Under the pieces are notes generated by a model, which did not search any database, had not been told where the DNA came from, and was given only the letters and a program-made list of their open reading frames with translations. From contig OX463778.1 of the NCBI GenBank assembly GCA_949825025.1, forward strand, positions 6,835,142-6,899,141: DNA of 64,000 bases, written 5' to 3'. A program made the translations under genes and the position numbers. This stretch comes from Siphlonurus alternatus (taxonomy: Eukaryota; Arthropoda; Insecta; Ephemeroptera; Siphlonuridae). Below, piece after piece: positions 60,901 to 64,000 of the stretch (position 1 is the stretch's first letter; each line of letters begins with the position of its first letter).

Positions 60901-63117
60901 TCATCTCTGAAATTTGTGCTACTGAAACAAAAAAAAAAAAAAAATATGCAGCCGAATCACACTGAAGCAAAGCTAACCGTGTACTTAATGCTGTGAAAAG
61001 GTTCATAAGGCCTTTAACAGTATTTTCCAAAGTATATAGAGCCTAATAGTCCAATTTGTAAATGCAAAATCAATTTAATGAAACTTAAAGGTGCACGAAA
61101 TTTTCACTTGTAACAAGGTCAATATAACTACAGTAAAAAAAATTGTTATTATATAAAGTCTCGAGACTCACAAAATTAAGTTTACCTTATAAATATAAAG
61201 TTTTTCCTATACCGGCAATGCAAGTTATTTTTTACGGAACTGCAATCTCCTTTACTCAAAATTGCGTTTTAACTAACAACAAGTTGTGTAATAACGATAT
61301 TTTACTCTATTCCCTTTAGTCTTGTACTATCAATTTTTGCCTGTGCTAATTTTTTAATCCAGTTTTTTATTGAGATATTGTAATTTGATTCTATGGCTAC
61401 AACTTAAAGCACTACACACTGTAAAATTTTTACTAACCTTGACTGGTGTTGGAATGGGCGACTTCTTCAGCTTGGGAGACTTGGTGGTCAGTCCGAAAGG
61501 AGGGGACTCTGTCAACGCAGCCTTGTGAGCTGCCGGGCTGGTCATCTTCATACGCAGCTCGTCCAGCTTGCCGAAGTCAGACGGCTGGGGAGGACGATAT
61601 AACGTTAGCAATGATAGAATATAATAAATTTATTCGACTTAACTAGCGGTAATACAGTGACAATAATTGACACAATACAGCATAAGTCTTGTCAAATTTA
61701 TACATACACAAAACATATCACATTATACATAACACTATTACAGTAAATTCCTAAAAAAATTAACAGCAAATATTACTAATGAATTCCATACAGTAATTTA
61801 TGTTTCCTTAAACTTAAAGGGGTACCAAAGTGAATACTTTTTTTACATATTCGGGTAGCTAAGAATTATTCTAACATCCCTGTAGCTCAATATTTTCGTA
61901 CAATGCCTAGTTATTTTACAATTAATTATTTAGTTTGAAAAGTGAGTTCTATGGCCGTTGATTGATTCAAGCTGATGCGCGTCCGCAGCGGCCGGTGATA
62001 CGACAAGAAAGGGGCGGGAGGAGGTTCCCATGATTCGCGGGAAATTCTCGTCGAATCAGCGGCTGCTGCGGGCGCGCACCGACTTGAATCAGCCAACGGC
62101 CATAGAACTCACTTTTCAAATTAAATAATTAATTTTAAAATAACTAGGCATTGTACGAAAATATTGAGACACAGGGATATCAGAATAATTCTTAGCTGCA
62201 CGAATATGTAAAAAAAGTATTCACTTTGGTACCCCTTTAAAATACTATACTTTTAATTCGCAATGAATATTTAATTGTAAATTATTTGATTTTGTGAATT
62301 TTAAAATGTCTTTCTCTACAATCATAAAGGACGTATCCGTGGGTTTAACAACGTATTTTCTATTTAAACTAATCATAAAACTGCATAATTATAGGGGAGT
62401 TAAAATATTGATAGGTTTTTCGTAGTCTAGAAAAAAAATTGTTAACTTGTTAACTAATATGTATGTGGCAACCCTGTTGAATGTATTAGTTAACAGAGTG
62501 CGGGCGCAACTGCTATACCCGTCCACTATAATGTGCAGTTGCCACATTTGTTTGCTAACTATTTTGATATAGTTAACAAAAAGGCTCCGAAAAACTTATA
62601 AATATTTTAATTCCACTATAATTATTCATTTTTACGATTATTTTAACTATAAAATATGTTGTTAAACCCATGGATACGTCCTTTAAACTCGGTATGAAAA
62701 ATTTAAATTTTTCAAAAAAATTTATTTTAAATTTAAAATAAAAAAAAAATAAATAAAAAATAAAAATATATATAAAAAAAAAATAACATCATAATATTCC
62801 TTATCAATCAGTATTTTCTTCAGTAAATTTTTAAACAAAGTCTCATTTTTCACATTTCTTAACATGCTAGGAAGTTAATCATGAATATAATTTGGATGTT
62901 TGATACAATGTACATTACAGTATAAGTACTTTTTTCTGCAATTGATTTACTATGACTAGGACGACTGAAAACACGAGATAAATCGCTACTGAGTCTTACC
63001 AGGTTTCTGAAGATGGGGCGGTCACCGTATGGATACGCCACCAGAGCCAGCATTCGCTTGTGAGGGTCGTCCTGAACTGGCATGGGAGCCCCGCCCATTC
63101 CCAGACCGCTGCCCAGA
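37862..63117 (-). CDS. Nup98-96: Nup98-Nup96 nucleoporin precursor, 21 coding exons (5' end outside window)
   Basis: Encodes the nuclear pore precursor that cuts itself into Nup98 and Nup96. Exons from 5' to 3': 63000-63117, 61438-61584, 60025-60236, 59568-59654, 58725-58837, 58238-58483, 56834-57087, 55648-55785, 55186-55273, 54290-54415, 53675-53752, 52894-53156, 51359-51578, 50066-50233, 47026-47266, 44949-45179, 43902-44057, 42128-42298, 40958-41055, 39670-39907, 37862-38042. All have GT-AG borders and all 20 junctions keep one frame; together they give 3574 coding bases, about 1190 residues. The order of motifs follows animal Nup98-96 throughout. The FG-repeat N-terminus lies beyond 63117. 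Coding DNA is GC-rich, introns AT-rich and full of MITEs. No frame damage is seen, so the gene should be functional. Confidence 0.95.
38180..38470. repeat. Family A-like foldback in the last Nup98-96 intron
   Basis: Arms AATGAATAGAGGGTACCAAA and its complement; centre GTCCCTTGGAGGCGTC. A close relative is at 46670-46960. Confidence 0.65.
38858..39537. repeat. Long TTAA-flanked family B relative
   Basis: Left end TTAAGGGAAAGGGAACGCC, right end GGTGGCGTTACCTTACCC then TTAA. The interior is not shared with the 350-bp copies and contains a poly(G) run near 39157-39173. Confidence 0.6.
40132..40491. repeat. TTAA-flanked foldback MITE, family B
   Basis: TTAAGGGTAAGATAACGCC to its complement. It sits inside a member of the GAGATTGTTGGGTTGCCT family (about 40035-40670), whose other copy is at 63165-63515. 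Confidence 0.85.
41210..41480. repeat. Foldback repeat in a Nup98-96 intron
   Basis: GTTGTGACGTCAGCAAG and TGCCTACGTCACAAC arms around ATGCTAATCGGGGCTGACTG; related in layout to the element at 45402. Confidence 0.5.
41629..41984. repeat. TTAA-flanked foldback MITE, family B
   Basis: Ends TTAAGGGTAAGGTAACGCC and complement; nearly the same as 36323-36675. Confidence 0.88.
42695..43885. repeat. Dispersed intronic repeat R, copy 1 (interrupted)
   Basis: Blocks such as TGCAACAAGACTTGCAGGGA and GCCATCAATAGGTGATA recur at 44200-44710, 47325-47660 and 52290-52640. The hAT element above splits this copy. Confidence 0.65.
42739..43576. mobile_element. Non-autonomous hAT element (838 bp)
   Basis: Termini CAGTGGCGTAGCCAGG and CGTGGCTACGCCACTG are typical of hAT MITEs. 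Flanking 8-bp direct copies CCAAATGC (42731-42738) and CAAAATGC (43577-43584) differ by one base. It interrupts an older dispersed repeat that resumes at 43585. Confidence 0.82.
44250..44428. repeat. Hairpin MITE inserted in repeat R copy 2
   Basis: GGTTCGGACTGGCC at the left, GGCC..TTGAGCCCAGTCCAACC at the right. Similar to the hairpin at 2030-2205. Confidence 0.55.
45402..45762. repeat. TTAA-flanked hairpin MITE with GTCATTTTGACGTCA centre
   Basis: TTAAAGGGATACCGGCCTCA and complement; arms carry ATGCAGCTGCATGAG, GACGTCATCAAGGACCTGCA. About 360 bp. Confidence 0.82.
46670..46965. repeat. Family A-like foldback
   Basis: AATGCAGAAATGAATAGAGG and complement, with GCCCCCTGGAGGCGTC in the centre. 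Confidence 0.6.
48130..49856. mobile_element. Non-autonomous hAT-like element with nested TTAA hairpin
   Basis: Termini CAGTGGCGTGCGGTGA and GGACCGCACGCCCCTG; flanks share GTTAATT (48123-48129, 49857-49863). A TTAA hairpin lies inside at 48600-49258, with arms beginning AAGTAGAGTGAG and CTGCCCTCTATTGAG. Its open frames near 49446-49865 have no recognisable product. Confidence 0.72.
51990..52100. repeat. (AAAT)n microsatellite
   Basis: About 24 tetramer units bordered by A runs, within an intron. Confidence 0.9.
52290..52640. repeat. Dispersed repeat R, copy 4
   Basis: AAGGATGAATTTCAGTAATTG, TGCAACAAGACTTGCCGGG and TTTGACTCCAGCAGTAACTGAG match the copies at 42.7, 44.2 and 47.3 kb. Confidence 0.6.
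52894..55273 (-). other. Nup98-96: Nup96 N-terminal exons
   Basis: 55186-55273 (proline-rich, MIAPPPLPPML), 54290-54415 (KVRVMKASLFSLDADMEDD, matching the family's QIMKASL element), 53675-53752 and 52894-53156 (RPSWGPGNTLLSVNG, the conserved FRVGWGPN-type motif). This is the part that leads into the scaffold domain binding Sec13. Confidence 0.88.
54852..55113. repeat. Hairpin repeat between Nup96 exons
   Basis: TAGAGGCTTCAAGT at the left is mirrored by ACTTGAAGCCTCTA at the right. A longer relative, disrupted by the (AAAT)n run, lies at about 51930-52290. Confidence 0.55.
55771..55779 (-). other. Nup98-96: Autoproteolytic cleavage site His-Phe|Ser
   Basis: CAC TTC TCC on the minus strand encodes the HFS tripeptide; cleavage falls between Phe and Ser (55774/55773), freeing Nup96 with an SKYGM start. 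It lies four codons into its exon, right after the WVFK|V splice. Confidence 0.9.
55839..56170. repeat. Hairpin repeat in the intron upstream of the HFS exon
   Basis: AATGGCTATGGTCCGTTAC at the left and GTAACGGACCATAGCCA at the right, with partly mirrored arms. Confidence 0.6.
56445..56765. repeat. Family A foldback with divergent centre
   Basis: CCTCAAAATTTTTATTGCA and AGGGTGCAAAGTTTTACCAC arms; centre similar to the 37441 copy. Confidence 0.6.
57145..57462. repeat. TTAA-flanked hairpin
   Basis: TTAAAGTAGAGGGTCTA left, ACACCCTCTACTTTAA right; related ends to the hairpin at 48600. Confidence 0.6.
57621..57947. repeat. TTAA-flanked foldback MITE, family B
   Basis: TTAAGGAGAAGGTAACACGG left; right end has a long T run and ATCTTACCATTAA. 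Confidence 0.8.
59443..59542. repeat. 100-bp near-perfect hairpin next to a Nup98 exon
   Basis: CACTCCTCGCCTCTGAAA...TTCCCTT mirrored by AAGGGAACTTTTCAGAGGCG; it ends 26 nt from the donor of the 59568-59654 exon. Confidence 0.75.
59765..59992. repeat. Two-copy tandem duplication, 114-bp unit
   Basis: GGAAAGTGAGGAGTCAGTAA begins at 59765 and again at 59879; the two units differ at one or two bases. Confidence 0.9.
60299..61017. repeat. Large (719 bp) TTAA-flanked hairpin
   Basis: TTAAAGGCCTTATGAACCTT left and its near-complement right. Arms carry TGACGTCACTCACGCTCATT and ACCGCAATAACTCAGT with complements. Confidence 0.82.
61814..62243. repeat. TTAA-flanked hairpin with GC-rich centre
   Basis: TTAAAGGGGTACCAAAGTGA and complement; arms include AAAAGTGAGTTCTATGGCCG. 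The centre is notably GC-rich. Confidence 0.82.
62323..62690. repeat. Hairpin repeat
   Basis: AAAGGACGTATCCGTGGGTT left, AACCCATGGATACGTCCTTT right; inner block CAGTTGCCACAT and ATGTGGCAACCCTG. Confidence 0.75.
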
Positions 63118-63164
63118 CTGAAACACATCATTTCTGTGGTCAATTTGTGAGTTCTATACACTTG

Positions 63165-63515
63165 TATCACGAGATTGTTGGGTTGCCTGCTTACAGGATA
63201 ACGTCCTGATCCCCCTTCTCCTTCTGAAGAGCAACAGTACGCTCTATAGCAATGAAAAAATTTGAAAAATTGACTTTCTTGCCAGTTAAGAACACAAAAA
63301 TAAAACTGGTGTATTCTTTATAAACTAGCAGATGATATGAAGCCGATATAAATGCAATAATTGCCGTCTATAAAGTATAATTAATTTTTTCCTGCATTTT
63401 CTATTTATTCTCCCCCCCCCCCCAACCCCCAATGCTTTAGAGCGTAAGGTTGCTCTTCAGGACGGGAAACATCATGACATTATCCTGTAAGCAGACAACC
63501 CAACAATCTCGAAGT
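63165..63515. repeat. Hairpin repeat of the GAGATTGTTGGGTTG family
   Basis: GAGATTGTTGGGTTGCCTGC at 63172 is mirrored at 63492-63513. Its interior matches 40540-40660 (ACTAGCAGATGATATGAA-type block). Confidence 0.75.
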
Positions 63516-63517
63516 GC

Positions 63518-64000
63518 TGCCCTATAAAAAATAACAATGAGGAAAAAAAGTGGAATAGCAACTGCAGTAGTTACAATTTGTCGTATAAGCATCTATATTG
63601 CCATCTCAACTTGGTAGGATTTACTAAGATTGCAAAATTTAAATTTTATACAGTACTGGAACATGGATTGAGATCAGCAATCTACAGTATATCAAAAGAT
63701 TGAAATAAAATTATATTCTATATAAATCCTACCAATATGATGCTACTGATGCTAGTAATTGCTACCACAACAATTTGACTGTAATAATCACTACTTTTTC
63801 TATTACAGTAATTAAAGATTCAACAGAAATATTGGGTTTCTGTAATTTAATGATTTCTTGCACAAGTTTTTTTTTTTTTTTTTTGAAGGGATTCAAAAGA
63901 GATAAATAAGCAATACTGCAGAGCCTCTAAAAAAAAAAGAGTTAACAAATTAAGGTCTATATTACAATCTTTCACCATTCTACAGTATTCACTTCTATGC
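63518..64000. other. Intron sequence at the right edge
   Basis: AT-rich, with a T run near 63869-63884. No exon or RNA gene was recognised. Confidence 0.5.

Larger units (their letters stand above)
58725..63117 (-). other. Nup98-96: Nup98 linker exons (exons 1-5 of those seen)
   Basis: 63000-63117 encodes a glycine-rich end of the FG region and PYGDRPIFRNL, the conserved PYGDSPLFRN-type segment. 61438-61584 (SDFGKLDELRMKM, KSPIPTPVK), 60025-60236 (NPNILRLNLRPRP, DADELTRNPLQIAAW), 59568-59654 (acidic/basic) and 58725-58837 (DVNPARRLVLDELP) form the flexible, charged linker before the autoproteolytic domain. Confidence 0.85.

Overview
This is eukaryotic nuclear DNA, most likely from an arthropod and perhaps a crustacean (low confidence on the exact group). 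The evidence is AT-rich intergenic DNA, GC-richer coding exons with GT-AG introns, many foldback MITEs and microsatellites, an env-bearing Ty3/gypsy element of the insect errantivirus type, and a Nup98-Nup96 fusion gene.

Layout. (1) 1-1823, plus strand: the last three exons of a monocarboxylate-transporter-like MFS gene. (2) 1824-4441: AT-rich DNA with foldback repeats. (3) 4442-24175: a nested stack of mobile DNA. A degenerate APE-type LINE was cut by an inversion: its endonuclease half is on the plus strand (4442-5910) and its RT half on the minus strand (6403-7722 plus 24046-24174). The RT half was then split by a 16.3 kb element with 22-bp terminal inverted repeats (7723-24045) whose subterminal regions are packed with TGGTC/GACCA motifs. 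Inside that element lie a hAT-like non-autonomous element (8141-10440) and a complete, apparently young LTR retroelement (11847-23721). (4) 24645-27915: two nested TIR elements with 9- and 10-bp target duplications. (5) 28019-30300: hairpin MITEs and a LINE 3' end with an (ATTCT)n tail. (6) 30556-33402, plus strand: a long intronless reading frame ending in a MYND-like zinc finger, broken once; it may be an endogenous viral sequence or a retrogene. (7) 33.4-37.8 kb: mostly MITEs. (8) 37862-63117, minus strand: 21 coding exons of Nup98-Nup96, including the autoproteolytic site and the stop codon; the 5' part (FG repeats) lies beyond the right edge. Its introns carry most of the MITEs.

The LTR retroelement is the most interesting object. 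Its 577/581-bp LTRs appear to differ only by one 4-bp insertion, and all its frames are open: gag, pol (protease, RT, RNase H, integrase), an env-like gene, and two extra ORFs between env and the 3' LTR. Gag and pol are joined by an in-phase GGGAAAC slippery heptamer followed after 8 nt by a stem-loop, and also by a UAAUG stop/start overlap. The fourth ORF has a good splice acceptor just before its start codon. The fifth has its own TATA box with an initiator-like site about 30 nt downstream. Both extra ORFs read as divergent members of one RNase H-fold, DEDDh-exonuclease-like family.

At least nine foldback elements share one TTAA-flanked end family, and at least five further hairpins use TTAA ends. 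One insertion can be compared with its empty site in the opposite arm of the hairpin it landed in. No RNA genes or CRISPR arrays were recognised.
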